Below, in pieces: positions 1-9,692 of a stretch of DNA of 64,000 nucleotides. This stretch comes from Kaistia sp. 32K. Its GTDB lineage: Bacteria; Pseudomonadota; Alphaproteobacteria; Rhizobiales; Kaistiaceae. Made by a program: the position numbers and the translations under genes. Numbering within the stretch: position 1 is the first letter of the stretch; the number at the start of each line of letters is the position of its first letter. The stretch spans positions 5,198,501 through 5,262,500 of the forward strand of contig NZ_AP024269.1 in NCBI RefSeq assembly GCF_016629525.1. The letters are read 5' to 3'. The notes under the pieces are model-generated. The model was given only the letters and a program-made list of their open reading frames with translations. It made no database searches and was not told the DNA's origin.

Positions 1-501
1 GACCGAGCCGCCGAGCGTCGCGCCGACGATCTGGTAGTGATAGCGCAGCATCACGCCGACGACGGCGAGCGACAGCACGGCGGCGAATTCGAGCGGGATC
101 AGGCCAAGGCCGGTCAGCAGCGCGATCAGCGCCTGCGGCGCCGACATGACGACGGACGCCCAGTTGCGCACGACGATATAGGACGCGTAGGTCCGCGTGA
201 TGCCGAGGTTTTTGGCGAAGGCGGCCAGGAGCAGCGGCATCATTACCCAGTCGAGACCGAGATCGAGCAGCCGCGACAGCACGAACAGCCCGTCGGACGG
301 CCCCGTCACCATGACGTCGGGCGCCCGCAGGCGATGCTCGACGGCGATGTTGATGGCGAAGAAGGGCAGAACGTAGAGAATGGCGCTGAAGGAGCGCCAG
401 AAGCCGTCCAGGCTGAAATCAAAGCGCCGCAGTCCCTCGCGCCGGCCGAGGAAGAATTCCAGCGCGCCCAGAAGCGCGCCGGATGTCTGGGAGTTGATCA
501 T
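1..501 (-). CDS. Integral membrane protein, 3' end cut by window edge
   Basis: This reading frame is open from an ATG at 501 to the left edge, giving 167 residues beginning MINSQTSGALLG. It has several hydrophobic stretches (about residues 40-53, 85-100 and 125-150), so it is an inner-membrane protein with multiple spans. It starts 12 bp after the dapE stop codon and is probably co-transcribed with it. I do not recognise the family; no catalytic motif is visible. The C-terminus lies outside the window. Confidence 0.6.
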   Translation of the reverse strand, partial: MINSQTSGALLGALEFFLGRREGLRRFDFSLDGFWRSFSAILYVLPFFAINIAVEHRLRAPDVMVTGPSDGLFVLSRLLDLGLDWVMMPLLLAAFAKNLGITRTYASYIVVRNWASVVMSAPQALIALLTGLGLIPLEFAAVLSLAVVGVMLRYHYQIVGATLGGSV

Positions 502-513
502 CCCGCCGCCACC

Positions 514-1668
514 TTACGCGAAATACTGATCGAGGAAGCCGCGATAGATATCCTTCAGGATGGCGAGATCGGCAATGGCGACGCGCTCGTCGATCTGGTG
601 CATGGTCTGGCCGACGAGGCCGAACTCGATCACCGGGCAATAGTCCTTGATGTAGCGCGCGTCGGAGGTGCCGCCGCTCGTCGAAAGCGCCGGCTGGCGT
701 CCCGTTGACCGCTCGATGGCGCCGGAGAGCGTGCCGATCAGCGTCTCCGAGTGCGTCAGGAAGCTGTCGCTGCCGCCGGGCACGAGATCGAGCTCGAACT
801 CGATCGTGCCGCGCGCGGCCTCTTCCAGCCGGCTGGTCAGCCAGGCTTCCAGCGTGTCGCGCGTCCACTGGTCGTTGAAGCGGATGTTGAAGCGGGCCTG
901 GGCCTCGGCCGGAATGACGTTCCAGGCCGTGTTGTCGACCTCGAGGCCGATGAATTCGAGGTTCGAGGCGTCAAAGCGCTCGCTGCCGGTATCGAGCGCC
1001 TCGGCCGTCAGGCGGCGGATCAGCGTCGTCAGCTGCGGGATCGGATTGATCGCGAGGTGCGGATAGGCGACGTGGCCCTGCCGGCCCTGGACTGTGATCG
1101 TGCCGGAAAGGCTGCCGCGCCGGCCGACCTTGATCGCATCGCCAAGCGCCTGCGGATTGGTCGGCTCGCCGACGATCGCCGCGTCGAAGCGGTGGCCGCG
1201 CTCGGTCGCCCAGGCGAGCAGCTTGGGCGTGCCGTTGATTGACGGACCCTCTTCGTCGCCGGTGATGAGCAGCGAGATCGTGCCCTGCTTCAGGCCGTCG
1301 TCCCCGAGGAAATCGAGCGCGGCGGCGACGAAGGCGGCGATGCCGCCCTTCATGTCGACGGCGCCGCGTCCGTAGAGCATGCCGTCGACGATGTCGCCGC
1401 CGAACGGGTCATGGCTCCAGTGCGCCGTGTCGCCCGGCGGCACGACGTCGGTGTGGCCGGCGAAGACGAAATGGGGCGGGCCGGAGCCGATGGTCGCGAA
1501 CAGGTTCTCGACGTCCGGCGTGCCGGCCTCGGAGAAGACCGGACGATCGACGGTGAAGCCCGCCGCCGTGAGGACGCTCTCCAGATAGGCGAGCGCCCCG
1601 CCTTCCGCCGGCGTCACCGACTGGCAGCGGATCAAGTCTTGCAGGAGGCGAACCGGATCGTTGACCAT
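514..1668 (-). CDS. dapE: Succinyl-diaminopimelate desuccinylase DapE
   Basis: This is an M20-family metallohydrolase that removes succinate from N-succinyl-L,L-diaminopimelate in lysine and peptidoglycan precursor synthesis. The 384-residue length is normal. Visible landmarks are the metal motif GHTDVV (71-76), the bridging Asp in VDMKGG (D105), the catalytic Glu pair GDEEG (139-140) and VGEPT (E168). Near the C-terminus is STSGGTSDARY, typical of DapE and not of ArgE. It lies downstream of dapD on the same strand, separated by a palindromic repeat, so the two succinylase-branch genes are neighbours. The start MVNDPV is the first ATG of the conserved region. Confidence 0.95.
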   Translation of the reverse strand: MVNDPVRLLQDLIRCQSVTPAEGGALAYLESVLTAAGFTVDRPVFSEAGTPDVENLFATIGSGPPHFVFAGHTDVVPPGDTAHWSHDPFGGDIVDGMLYGRGAVDMKGGIAAFVAAALDFLGDDGLKQGTISLLITGDEEGPSINGTPKLLAWATERGHRFDAAIVGEPTNPQALGDAIKVGRRGSLSGTITVQGRQGHVAYPHLAINPIPQLTTLIRRLTAEALDTGSERFDASNLEFIGLEVDNTAWNVIPAEAQARFNIRFNDQWTRDTLEAWLTSRLEEAARGTIEFELDLVPGGSDSFLTHSETLIGTLSGAIERSTGRQPALSTSGGTSDARYIKDYCPVIEFGLVGQTMHQIDERVAIADLAILKDIYRGFLDQYFA

Positions 1669-1684
1669 GGCGATGGATCCTGCC

Positions 1685-1790
1685 GGAGCGTTTTCAAGCG
1701 AAATGGGTGCCGGTTCGCGTGAAGAAAACGCGAACCGGAAAGGAGCTAATGCATATCGCCGTTGGTGAAACGGCGAAATGCATTAGTCGC
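1685..1790. repeat. Intergenic palindromic repeat between dapD and dapE
   Basis: Two nested inverted repeats fill the gap. The first is GGTTCGCG...CGCGAACC. The second is a long stem of CTAATGCAT (1746-1754) and TCGCCGTT (1756-1763) against AACGGCGA (1769-1776) and ATGCATTAG (1778-1786), broken only by one A-A mismatch. The text GCGTTTTCAAGCGAAATGG next to GGTTCGCGTGAAGAAAACGC matches, from memory, a dispersed palindromic family of Hyphomicrobiales genomes. It overlaps the dapD stop codon and could act as a terminator or mRNA-stabilising hairpin. Confidence 0.7.
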
Positions 1791-2637
1791 GCAGCAGTTC
1801 GTTCACGCTGGTCTTCGAGCGGGTCTTGGCGTCGACCTTCTTGACGATGACGGCGCAATAGAGCGACGGGCCGGGCTGGCCGTTCGGCAGGTTCTTGCCG
1901 GGCAGCGAGCCGGAGACGACGACGGAATAGGGCGGCACGCGGCCGATATGGATCTCGCCGGTTTCGCGGTCGACGATTTTGGTCGAGGCGCTGATGAAGA
2001 CGCCCATCGAGATGACGGAGCCTTCGCCGACGATGACGCCCTCGACGATCTCGGAGCGGGCGCCGATGAAGCAATTATCCTCGATGATGGTCGGGTTTGC
2101 CTGCAGCGGCTCCAGCACGCCGCCGATGCCGGCGCCGCCGGAAAGGTGGACGTTCTTGCCGATCTGGGCGCAGGAGCCGACGCTGGCCCAGGTGTCGACC
2201 ATGGTGCCCGTGTCGACATAGGCGCCGAGATTGACGAAGGATGGCATCAGCACGACGCTCGGCGCGATATAGGCGGAGCGGCGGACGATGGCGCCCGGCA
2301 CGGCGCGGAAGCCGGCCTTGTTGAACTCGTCGGCGCCCCAGCCCTCGAACTTGGTCGGCACCTTGTCCCACCAGGTCGAGCCGTTCGGCGCGCCGGGGAT
2401 CGGCGCCATGTCATTCAGGCGGAACGAGAGCAGGACGGCCTTCTTCAGCCAGTCGTTGATGACCCACTCGCCGTCAATCTTCTCGGCGACGCGCGCCTCG
2501 CCGCGATCGAGCAGTCCGAGCGTCGTCTCGACCGTCGAGCGCAGGGCGCCCTGCGTTGCCGGGCTGACATTCGCGCGATCCTCGAAGGCGGCTTCGACGG
2601 TGGTCCGGAGGGCGGCGAGGTCGTGCGTGGTCATCAT
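1783..2637 (-). CDS. dapD: Tetrahydrodipicolinate N-succinyltransferase DapD
   Basis: The enzyme transfers succinyl from succinyl-CoA to tetrahydrodipicolinate, the step two reactions before DapE. The 284-residue protein has the N-terminal helical domain ([18 protein letters not shown]) followed by left-handed beta-helix hexapeptide repeats (for example [17 protein letters not shown] and [16 protein letters not shown]), as in the family. An in-frame upstream extension to 2682 exists, but the ATGATG at 2637-2632 has an AGGGAT just upstream and matches the expected N-terminus MMTTHDL, so I start there. The hairpin repeat overlaps its stop codon. Confidence 0.95.
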   Translation of the reverse strand: MMTTHDLAALRTTVEAAFEDRANVSPATQGALRSTVETTLGLLDRGEARVAEKIDGEWVINDWLKKAVLLSFRLNDMAPIPGAPNGSTWWDKVPTKFEGWGADEFNKAGFRAVPGAIVRRSAYIAPSVVLMPSFVNLGAYVDTGTMVDTWASVGSCAQIGKNVHLSGGAGIGGVLEPLQANPTIIEDNCFIGARSEIVEGVIVGEGSVISMGVFISASTKIVDRETGEIHIGRVPPYSVVVSGSLPGKNLPNGQPGPSLYCAVIVKKVDAKTRSKTSVNELLRD

Positions 2638-2890
2638 CAATCCCTGGAATTTAGACGGCGTCCGGCGGAGGCTAGCCGGCATGGTTCGGCCGGGACGATA
2701 TCGGGCAATGCCGGGAAGTCAACGCGCAAGGCAGGGAAGGGCCGGTTTTGCAACCGCGGCGATTTCCAATTGCGGGAAACGGTCGTCCCCGGCGGTCGAG
2801 AGGAGGATCGGGGGGCGGAAGAATTATGTCCCTGCCGGCAGGGGTGGCCGGCAGGGACGGGCGGCAGGAAAGGGCGGCAGAGAAAGGCGA

Positions 2891-5083
2891 TCAGAACTGC
2901 AGCGTGACGCCGCCGACGATGGTGCGGCCGCGACCGGTCATCGCGGTCGAATCGCCGGAGACGGCCGGGCTGTAGGCGACGTCGGTCAGGTTCTCGACGT
3001 TGACGAAGGCGGTCGCATGCTCGTTCGCCTTGTAGGAGGCGTAGAGGTCGTAGAGCGTGTAGCCGTCCTTCTCGCCGGTATCGCCGAAGCCGGTCGCAAA
3101 CTTGCTGCCGCCGACCCGGTTCATCTTGCCGCCGATCGTCAGCGCCCTGTCGAACAGGCGGAAGCCGACATCGACGGTCGAATAGTCCTCCGGCAGGAAA
3201 GTGGTGTCGCCATTGCCGATGCCGGCGCCCCAGCCGACCGGCTGGTTGTTGTCGGCGAAGGTCAGGCCGACATTCACATAGGCGAAGCCGGCGTCGTAGC
3301 CGCCCTCGATCTCGACGCCGCGCGAATGCGTCGTGCCGGGCACATTGACCCAGATCGCCCGCTCATAGGGATCGTTCGGCAACGACATCAGGTTGTTGAC
3401 GATGAAATTCTCGATCGCCATGTCGAAATAATTGACCTTCAGGCGAAGCGCGTCCTTGGCGAGCAGCATGTCGTTCTTCAGCACGTTGGCGCCGATTTCC
3501 CAGCCCTTGCTGGTCTCCGGCTCGAGATAGAAGTTGGAGTACTGGCCGCCGCCGATGCCGGCGCCGATCGGCACCAGGGCCCAGAGCGCCTCGCGCGCCG
3601 ATGGCGGCCTGTAGGTGTGGGCGTAAGTGACATAGGGCTGCAGCCAGTCGAACGGCTTGGCCGAGAGCGTGATCTTCGGATTGAGCGAGGAGCCGTCGCG
3701 CGAGACGTCGACATTGCCGCCCGTGGGCGGGCAGAAGCCGACATTCGGCGTGCAGGGGCTCAGATGGCCCGCCAGCGTCCAGTGGTCGTAGTTGAGGCCG
3801 CCCGTCAGGTCGAACATGCCCCAGTTCACCGTGACGTCGGAGAAGGCGCGCGCCTTCTCCATCTTCCCCGGCGGATTGGCGCCGCGATAGTTGTTGGTAA
3901 CGTAGTCGTCCGAGGTGTAGGCGGCGCCATAGGTCCAGTTGAGGCCGATGGCGTCGGTGAGGTCGAAGCGGCTGGTGTTGGCGACGTCGAAACCGTATCC
4001 GACCGCCTCGCTCTCGCGATAGCGATAGGAGCCGCCGAAGGTCGGGTCGTAGACCATGTCGGTCTTGTTGTAGAAGGCGTTGACCTTGAGGTCGATCCAC
4101 TTGCTGTCCGGCTGGTAGGCGTAGTTGGCCGTGTAGGTCGCGTTCTTTACGCCCCAGTCATAGCCCGAGACGATGAAGGCGTTGTCGTACCAGCGGCCGC
4201 CGAGCTTCAGATCGTGCTCGCCGTTCGGCTGATAGTGGAGCTTGACCAGCCCGGAGGTCGGCGAATTGCTGGCGTCGGGCGTGTTCATGACGCCGTTATC
4301 GCCGCGCCGGTAGTTCTCGTGCTCGCTGTAAGCCAGCGCCCCCATCAGGCTCGCCGTGCCGAATTCCGGCAGCGAGGCGCGGGCGCCGCCGGCGATCATG
4401 CTGGAGAAGCCGTAGCCGTTGCTGCCGGTCTTGAGCCGGGTCATGACGCCATAGTCCTTGCCGTCGAGGACGACGTCCTCGAAGTCGAGGGTGCGGAAAT
4501 TGACGGCGCCGGCCAGCGCGCCCATGCCGTTGGCGCCACTGACGGCGCCGCGCTCGACGCCGATGCCGGCCAGGAGGATGGTGTCCATGTAGAGCAGTTC
4601 GCCGCCGGACGACGCGTGGCCGGCCGTATTGCGGAAGGTCTGCGGCACGCCGTCGATCATCGTCTTGACGCGGCCATCGGATTCGAAGCCGCGGATGTTG
4701 ACGGCGATGCCGGGCTGGCTGGACGAGATGCGGGTGAAAGTGCCGGGGATCGAGCGGACGATCGCGTTGGCGTCGCCGCCGAACTTCTCCTGCACGACGC
4801 TGCCGTCGACGACGCTGACGCCGCCCGGCGTCATGTAGGGCGCGTCCATCACGGCACCGGCCGTGACGGTGATCGGCTCGAGAATGCCGGAGTTCTCCGC
4901 CTCGCGCTTCTTCTTGCGGGCCGCCTCGTCGGTTTCCTCCGTCTGGGCGTCAGCGTTGGCCGTGGGAGCGCTCTGCGCCCGGGCGGTGGCGGTGCCCAGC
5001 AAAATCATGGACGACGAAACGATTGCGGTTGAAAGCAGCAGGTGAGCCACGCTCACGGCGCGAGGGTGCAAGATAGCCTCCAT
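2891..5083 (-). CDS. TonB-dependent outer-membrane receptor, heme/hemoglobin-type
   Basis: Outer-membrane beta-barrel receptor of about 730 residues. A hydrophobic signal sequence ends near TARAQS. A TonB-box-like ITVTAG precedes the plug domain (DANAIVRSIPGTF, NIRGFESDGRVKTMIDGVPQ). The barrel ends in Phe (TLQF), as outer-membrane proteins do. The segments YAHTYRPPSAREAL and NFYLEPETSKGWEIG resemble the FRAP and NPNL regions of heme receptors, which points to heme or hemoglobin uptake, but siderophore specificity cannot be excluded. I start at the ATG at 5083 (MEAILHPRA) rather than a TTG at 5122. The gene stands alone, with no TonB/ExbBD or ABC transporter beside it. Confidence 0.85.
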   Translation of the reverse strand: MEAILHPRAVSVAHLLLSTAIVSSSMILLGTATARAQSAPTANADAQTEETDEAARKKKREAENSGILEPITVTAGAVMDAPYMTPGGVSVVDGSVVQEKFGGDANAIVRSIPGTFTRISSSQPGIAVNIRGFESDGRVKTMIDGVPQTFRNTAGHASSGGELLYMDTILLAGIGVERGAVSGANGMGALAGAVNFRTLDFEDVVLDGKDYGVMTRLKTGSNGYGFSSMIAGGARASLPEFGTASLMGALAYSEHENYRRGDNGVMNTPDASNSPTSGLVKLHYQPNGEHDLKLGGRWYDNAFIVSGYDWGVKNATYTANYAYQPDSKWIDLKVNAFYNKTDMVYDPTFGGSYRYRESEAVGYGFDVANTSRFDLTDAIGLNWTYGAAYTSDDYVTNNYRGANPPGKMEKARAFSDVTVNWGMFDLTGGLNYDHWTLAGHLSPCTPNVGFCPPTGGNVDVSRDGSSLNPKITLSAKPFDWLQPYVTYAHTYRPPSAREALWALVPIGAGIGGGQYSNFYLEPETSKGWEIGANVLKNDMLLAKDALRLKVNYFDMAIENFIVNNLMSLPNDPYERAIWVNVPGTTHSRGVEIEGGYDAGFAYVNVGLTFADNNQPVGWGAGIGNGDTTFLPEDYSTVDVGFRLFDRALTIGGKMNRVGGSKFATGFGDTGEKDGYTLYDLYASYKANEHATAFVNVENLTDVAYSPAVSGDSTAMTGRGRTIVGGVTLQF

Positions 5084-5449
5084 CGGTGGAAAGGGGAGAC
5101 CAGTTGCTGGCTTCTTGCGCAAAAACTCGCTGGCTGCTGGAAGTTCGGCGCCTGCTTAGGGTTGTGGTTGGATTGTTGTCAACGAAGTGTAGAAAATCGG
5201 ATCTATTACAATTCAAGAATGCTGATCTATATTGTAAGTCTTATTATTACAGATCTTGATTGCGATGCCGCAAGGTCTTGCTGAGAGCTGACGCAGCGTC
5301 CGACTGACATTGGTTTGGCGCTGTCGGCTCCAATAGAGCGGCATGGATCGGGCGCGGAGCGCCTCGCGGCGTCCCGCCGCTGAACCGGGTTGGGGTGTGC
5401 ACAACTGCTCGTCGTGGCAATTCGGCCACGACCGAATGCGGCCGGCGCG
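5084..5449. other. Intergenic region upstream of the TonB receptor
   Basis: No gene is seen. The part from about 5190 to 5270 is much more A+T-rich than its surroundings and holds a spaced inverted repeat TTACAA...TTGTAA. Reading the minus strand, TTGCGG followed 18 bp later by TAATAA could be a promoter for the receptor. An iron regulator site (Fur, Irr or RirA) would be expected here, but I cannot identify one with certainty. Confidence 0.4.
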
Positions 5450-6175
5450 CTAGCGCGAGGGCGTGAGTCGGGCGAGGAATCCGCCGAGATCATCGGTCAG
5501 ATGGTCGATGTGGGGCGCCTTGGCGGTGGTTTCCCATGCCTCGACCGGCACCTGGTCGGTTCCCGCCGGCACGACGAGAACGGTCGCCATGCCGAGCGAT
5601 TTCGGCACTTCGAGGTTGCGCGGCAGATCCTCGAACATCACCGCCGTCGCCGGATCGATGCCGTTCTGGTCGAGGAAGCGGCGATAGGTGTCCGGATGCG
5701 GCTTGGGCACGAAATCGGCGCGGATGATGTCGAAGATGTCGTCGAACGGATTGTCGAAGCCGATGCGGGCCAGAATGCGCTCGGCATGGCGGCGCGAGCC
5801 GTTGGTCAGGATGAAGCGGCGTCCGGGCAGCCGCCCGATCGCCGCCACGAGCGCCGGATCGGGCCCGAGCCGTGACGTATCGATGTCGTGGACGAAGTCG
5901 AGAAAGGCGTCGGGATCCATGCCGTGCTCGACGATGAGCCCGCGCAGCGTCGTGCCGTGGCGCTGGTAGAAGTTGGCACGCACGACCGTCGCCTCTTCCG
6001 CCGAAATCGACAGGAAGCGCTGCAGATAGAGCAGGATGCGCTCGCTGACCTGGTCGAACACCCCCGTATGCTTGGGGTAGAGCGTGTCGTCGAGGTCGAA
6101 CACCCACGAACGGATGTCGGCGAACCGGTCGGCGACCGGGTCCGCCGAAAGCGCGCCCTGGGGCCGGCCTTCCAT
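5450..6175 (-). CDS. HAD-family pyrimidine 5'-nucleotidase
   Basis: This is a 241-residue haloacid dehalogenase-type phosphatase. Motif I is VFDLDDTLY (nucleophile Asp and acid/base Asp), motif II is ILTNGS, the motif III lysine is in VPKPHPDTY, and motif IV is MFEDLPRNL. The DDTLY form and the argB neighbourhood fit the alphaproteobacterial subgroup usually annotated as pyrimidine 5'-nucleotidase. Its ATG overlaps the argB stop codon (ATGA), so the two are translationally coupled. Substrate is not determined by sequence. Confidence 0.88.
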   Translation of the reverse strand: MEGRPQGALSADPVADRFADIRSWVFDLDDTLYPKHTGVFDQVSERILLYLQRFLSISAEEATVVRANFYQRHGTTLRGLIVEHGMDPDAFLDFVHDIDTSRLGPDPALVAAIGRLPGRRFILTNGSRRHAERILARIGFDNPFDDIFDIIRADFVPKPHPDTYRRFLDQNGIDPATAVMFEDLPRNLEVPKSLGMATVLVVPAGTDQVPVEAWETTAKAPHIDHLTDDLGGFLARLTPSR

Positions 6176-7077
6176 CAGCGCTTGATCAGCGTGCCGGCGC
6201 CCCGCTCGGTGAAGAGCTCGAGCAGGACGGCATGCGGCGTCTTGCCGTCGAGGATGACGACGCCCTCGACGCCGCGGTCGAGCGCCTCGATGCAGGTCTC
6301 GACCTTCGGGATCATGCCGCCGGAGATCGTGCCGTCTGCGATCATGGCGCGCGCCTCGGAGACGGTCAGCTCCTTGATCAACTGCTTGTTGCGGTCGAGC
6401 ACGCCGGGAACGTCGGTCAGGAACAGCAGGCGGCTGGCGTCGAGCGCGCCGGCGATTGCGCCCGCGAAGGTGTCGGCATTGACGTTGTAGGTCTCGCCGT
6501 CCTCGCCGGCGCAGACCGGCGCCAGGACGGGGATGATCTCGGATTTCGCCAGCACTTCCAGCACTTCGGTGCGGACCCGCGTCGGCTCGCCGACGAAGCC
6601 GAGGTCGATCACCTTCTCGATGTTCGAATCGGGGTCGATGACGGTGCGCGTCAGCCGCCGCACCGTGACCATGTTGCCGTCCTTGCCGGTTAGGCCGATG
6701 GCGCGGCCGCCCGCCTCGGTGATGGTCTGGACGATTTCCTTGTTGATCGAGCCGGCGAGAACCATCTCGACGACCTCGACGGTCGCCTTGTCGGTGATTC
6801 GCATGCCGGCCGCCCATTCGGACTTGATGCCGAGGCGGTTCAGCATGGCGTTGATCTGCGGGCCGCCGCCATGCACGACGACGGGATTGATGCCGGCGAG
6901 CTTCAGGAGCGTGATGTCCTCGGCGAAGGCCTTGCCGAGCTCTTCCGAGCCCATGGCATTGCCGCCGAATTTCACCACCACCGTTTTCTCGTCATAGCGC
7001 AGCATGTAGGGCAGCGCGGTGGCGATCAATCGTGCGGTCAGCACGGGGTCGGTGCTGTCCTCGGGCCGCATATCCAT
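6175..7077 (-). CDS. argB: Acetylglutamate kinase ArgB
   Basis: ArgB phosphorylates N-acetyl-L-glutamate, the second step of arginine synthesis. The roughly 300-residue protein shows the amino-acid-kinase glycine loops [10 protein letters not shown] and [11 protein letters not shown], the acetylglutamate-binding region around GMRITD, and the late ATP-site segment GGMIPKV. The ATG at 7077 (MDMRPED) has GGAG eight bases upstream, which I prefer to the TTG at 7083. It belongs to a string of minus-strand genes from rpmH onward. Confidence 0.95.
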   Translation of the reverse strand: MDMRPEDSTDPVLTARLIATALPYMLRYDEKTVVVKFGGNAMGSEELGKAFAEDITLLKLAGINPVVVHGGGPQINAMLNRLGIKSEWAAGMRITDKATVEVVEMVLAGSINKEIVQTITEAGGRAIGLTGKDGNMVTVRRLTRTVIDPDSNIEKVIDLGFVGEPTRVRTEVLEVLAKSEIIPVLAPVCAGEDGETYNVNADTFAGAIAGALDASRLLFLTDVPGVLDRNKQLIKELTVSEARAMIADGTISGGMIPKVETCIEALDRGVEGVVILDGKTPHAVLLELFTERGAGTLIKR

Positions 7078-7190
7078 CCTCAAATCTCCGCTCCGCTCAA
7101 AGGCAGCGCTCTATAGCGATTCCGCGATGGCGGAACAATGACGGCGATAGGGTCGCCGGGCGTGACCGCCCGGGAAATCAGGCGCGATCG

Positions 7191-7832
7191 TCAGCCGGCC
7201 AGCTGGGCGATCTCGGCGCGCAACAGATCCATGCCTTCGCCGGTTTCCGACGAGGTGGCGATCACGGTCGGATAGGCGGCCGGACGCCGGGCGATGGCCG
7301 CTTCCGTCGCCGCCTTGACGCGGGCCAGCTCGCCGGTCTTCAGCTTGTCGACCTTGGTCAGAACGATCTGGTAGGAGACGGCCGTCTGGTCGAGCAGGTC
7401 GAGCGTCAGCTTGTCGTTCGCCTTCAGGCCATGGCGCGAATCGATCAGCACGTAGACGCGCCGCAGGCTGACTCGGCCGCGCAGATAGTCCTTGATCAGC
7501 CGGTTCCACGCATCGACCAGCTTCTTCGGCGCCTCGGCATAGCCGTAGCCCGGCATGTCGACGATCGACAGGCCGTCGCCGGAGGTGAAGAAATTCAGCT
7601 CCTGCGTCCGGCCCGGCGTGTTCGAGGTGCGCGCCAGGCCGATGCGGTTGGTGAGCCCGTTGATCAGCGACGACTTGCCGACATTGGAGCGACCGGAGAA
7701 CGCGATCTCGGCCGGACCGATCGGCGGCAGGATCTCGATCGACGGGACGCTCATCACGAAGTCCCAGGACTTGGCGAAGAAGAGGCGACCCCGTTCGAGG
7801 CGGTCGATCTCTTCCTGATCAATTTCGGGCAT
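7191..7832 (-). CDS. engB: Ribosome-biogenesis GTPase EngB (YsxC/YihA)
   Basis: TRAFAC-class GTPase needed for late 50S subunit assembly. G1 is GRSNVGKSS (47-55), the G2 region is NTPGRTQ, G3 is DMPGYGYA (92-99), G4 is TKVD (159-162), and the G5-like region is TSSETGEG. The length of 213 residues is normal. It follows yidC by about 20 bp, the usual order in alphaproteobacteria. Confidence 0.95.
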   Translation of the reverse strand: MPEIDQEEIDRLERGRLFFAKSWDFVMSVPSIEILPPIGPAEIAFSGRSNVGKSSLINGLTNRIGLARTSNTPGRTQELNFFTSGDGLSIVDMPGYGYAEAPKKLVDAWNRLIKDYLRGRVSLRRVYVLIDSRHGLKANDKLTLDLLDQTAVSYQIVLTKVDKLKTGELARVKAATEAAIARRPAAYPTVIATSSETGEGMDLLRAEIAQLAG

Positions 7833-7853
7833 GGCTGCGCCTTTTTACGAGCC

Positions 7854-9692
7854 TCAGCTCTTTGCCTTGGTGGGTTCGGACGGCTTGGCGGCGTCCTTCG
7901 GCTTCTTCTTGAAGCTGGACATGATGTTGCCGAGCAGGTTCACATCGACGCCCTGGCGCCGCATGATCACCCACTGCTGGGCGATCGACAGCGTGTTGTT
8001 CCAGGCCCAGTAGATCACCAGGCCGGCCGGGAACGTGCCGAGCATGAAGGTGAAGATGACGGGCATCCAGTTGAAGATCACCTGCTGCGCCGGATCGGCC
8101 GGGGCCGGGTTCAGGCGCATCTGCACCCACATCGTGACGCCCATGATCAGCGGCCAGATGCCGATCATCAGCATGTGCGGCGGCGTCCAGGGGATCAGGC
8201 CGAACAGGTTGAAGAGCGACGTCGGATCGGGCGCCGAGAGGTCCTGGATCCAGCCGAAGAAGGGCGCGTGGCGCATCTCGATGGTGACGAAGATGACCTT
8301 GTAGAGCGAGAAGAAGACGGGGATCTGGATCAGCACGGGCCAGCAGCCGGCGAGCGGATTGATCTTTTCCTTCTTGTAGAGCGCCATCAGCTCCTGCTGC
8401 TGCTTCACCTTGTCGTCGGCGAAGCGCTCGCGCAGGGCGGCCATTTCGGGCTGCACCTTCTTCATCGCGCTCATCGACTTGTACGACTTGTTGGCGAGCG
8501 GGAAGAACACGGCCTTGACGATGACCGTCACGAGCAGGATCGCCACGCCGAAATTGCCGAACAGCTTGAAGAAGAAGTCGAGCAGGTAGAACAGCGGCTT
8601 GGTGAAGAAGTAGAACATGCCCCAGTCGATCAGCAGGTCGAACCGGTCGATCTTGAGGTTGTTCTGGTAGTTCTGGATGACGTTGACCTGCTTGGCGCCG
8701 GCGAACATCAGCGCTTCCGCGGTGGCGGTGCCGCCGGCGGGGACGGTGATGGCCGTGCTCTTGAAGTCGGTCTGGTAGAGCGGCGTGGCGCCGTCGACGA
8801 AGGTGAACGAGGCGTCGAAGGTCTTGCCGGTGCGCGGCACGACGGCGGCGGCCCAGTACTTGTCGGTGATGCCGAGCCAGCCGGTGGTGATGCCCTCGAA
8901 GTGCTGCGTGCCGTCCTTGCGCAGCCCCTTATAGGTGAATTCCTGCAGGCCCTTGTCGCCGAGAACGCCGAGCGGTCCTTCATGCAGGATGTAGTAGCCG
9001 GCGACATGCGGTTCGCCGAGGCGCGTGACGCGGCCATAGGGCGACAGCGTCACGGCGGCGCCGGTCGCGTTGGCGACGTCGTCCTTGACCGTGAACATGA
9101 ACTCGCGATCGACCGAGATGGTGCGCGTGAAGGTCAGGCCGGCGCCATTGTCCCAGGTCAGCACGACCGGCGTCTCGACCGTCAGCTTGGCGCCGGCGGG
9201 AGCCGTCCACAGCGTGTCCGGGCCGGGCACGGCGGTACCGGCGGGGGCGACCCAGCCGAATTCGCCGAAATAGCCGTCCGGCGCATTGGAGGGCGACAGC
9301 AGGATGATGGTCGGGCTGTTCGGATTGACCGTCTCGCGGAAGCCGTCGAGATGCAGGTCGTCGAGCCGGCCGCCCTTCAGGTTGATCGAGCCCGTGACCG
9401 AGGGCGTGTCGATGGCGACGCGCGGCGAGGTGAGCAGGGCTTCGGCGCGGGTCAGCAGCGTACCGGGCGCGGCCACGGCCGGCGTACCGGGCGCGCCTGG
9501 CGTGGCGGTCGCGCCGGGGGCTGCGGCATTGGCGGCGGCCGAGGCGTCATGACCGGCCTGCTGCTGCTGCTGTTGTGTCAGCGCGGCCTGGTGGGTCTGT
9601 TCCAGCTTCGGCCCAGCGACGAAATACTGCCATCCGAAGACCACCGCCACGGACAGGACGACGGCTAGGATCAGATTGCGGTTGTCGGTCAT
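7854..9692 (-). CDS. yidC: Membrane protein insertase YidC
   Basis: The 612-residue protein has the Gram-negative YidC plan. There is an N-terminal anchor (LILAVVLSVAVVFGWQYF), then a low-complexity Ala/Gln linker, then a large periplasmic domain. The C-terminal 60KD_IMP domain has the conserved start KPLFYLLDFFFKLFGNFGVA, the coiled cytoplasmic loop (SMSAMKKVQPEMAALRERF), and final membrane segments with GLVIYWAWNNTLSIAQQ. It inserts inner-membrane proteins alone or with SecYEG. It overlaps rnpA by 4 bp. Confidence 0.97.
   Translation of the reverse strand: MTDNRNLILAVVLSVAVVFGWQYFVAGPKLEQTHQAALTQQQQQQAGHDASAAANAAAPGATATPGAPGTPAVAAPGTLLTRAEALLTSPRVAIDTPSVTGSINLKGGRLDDLHLDGFRETVNPNSPTIILLSPSNAPDGYFGEFGWVAPAGTAVPGPDTLWTAPAGAKLTVETPVVLTWDNGAGLTFTRTISVDREFMFTVKDDVANATGAAVTLSPYGRVTRLGEPHVAGYYILHEGPLGVLGDKGLQEFTYKGLRKDGTQHFEGITTGWLGITDKYWAAAVVPRTGKTFDASFTFVDGATPLYQTDFKSTAITVPAGGTATAEALMFAGAKQVNVIQNYQNNLKIDRFDLLIDWGMFYFFTKPLFYLLDFFFKLFGNFGVAILLVTVIVKAVFFPLANKSYKSMSAMKKVQPEMAALRERFADDKVKQQQELMALYKKEKINPLAGCWPVLIQIPVFFSLYKVIFVTIEMRHAPFFGWIQDLSAPDPTSLFNLFGLIPWTPPHMLMIGIWPLIMGVTMWVQMRLNPAPADPAQQVIFNWMPVIFTFMLGTFPAGLVIYWAWNNTLSIAQQWVIMRRQGVDVNLLGNIMSSFKKKPKDAAKPSEPTKAKS

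Noticed and set aside
2288..5032. 914-residue plus-strand open frame
   Set aside because: It lies opposite the TonB receptor and dapD, has Arg/Ala/Gly/Val-rich shadow composition and no motif; it is a high-G+C antisense frame.
7032..9668. 878-residue plus-strand open frame
   Set aside because: Antisense to engB and yidC, with His/Asp/Glu-rich shadow composition; the opposite strand holds clear genes.
9689..9692. Missing yidD between rnpA and yidC
   Set aside because: The direct overlap of rnpA and yidC is a normal arrangement and yidD may lie elsewhere; not unusual enough to report.
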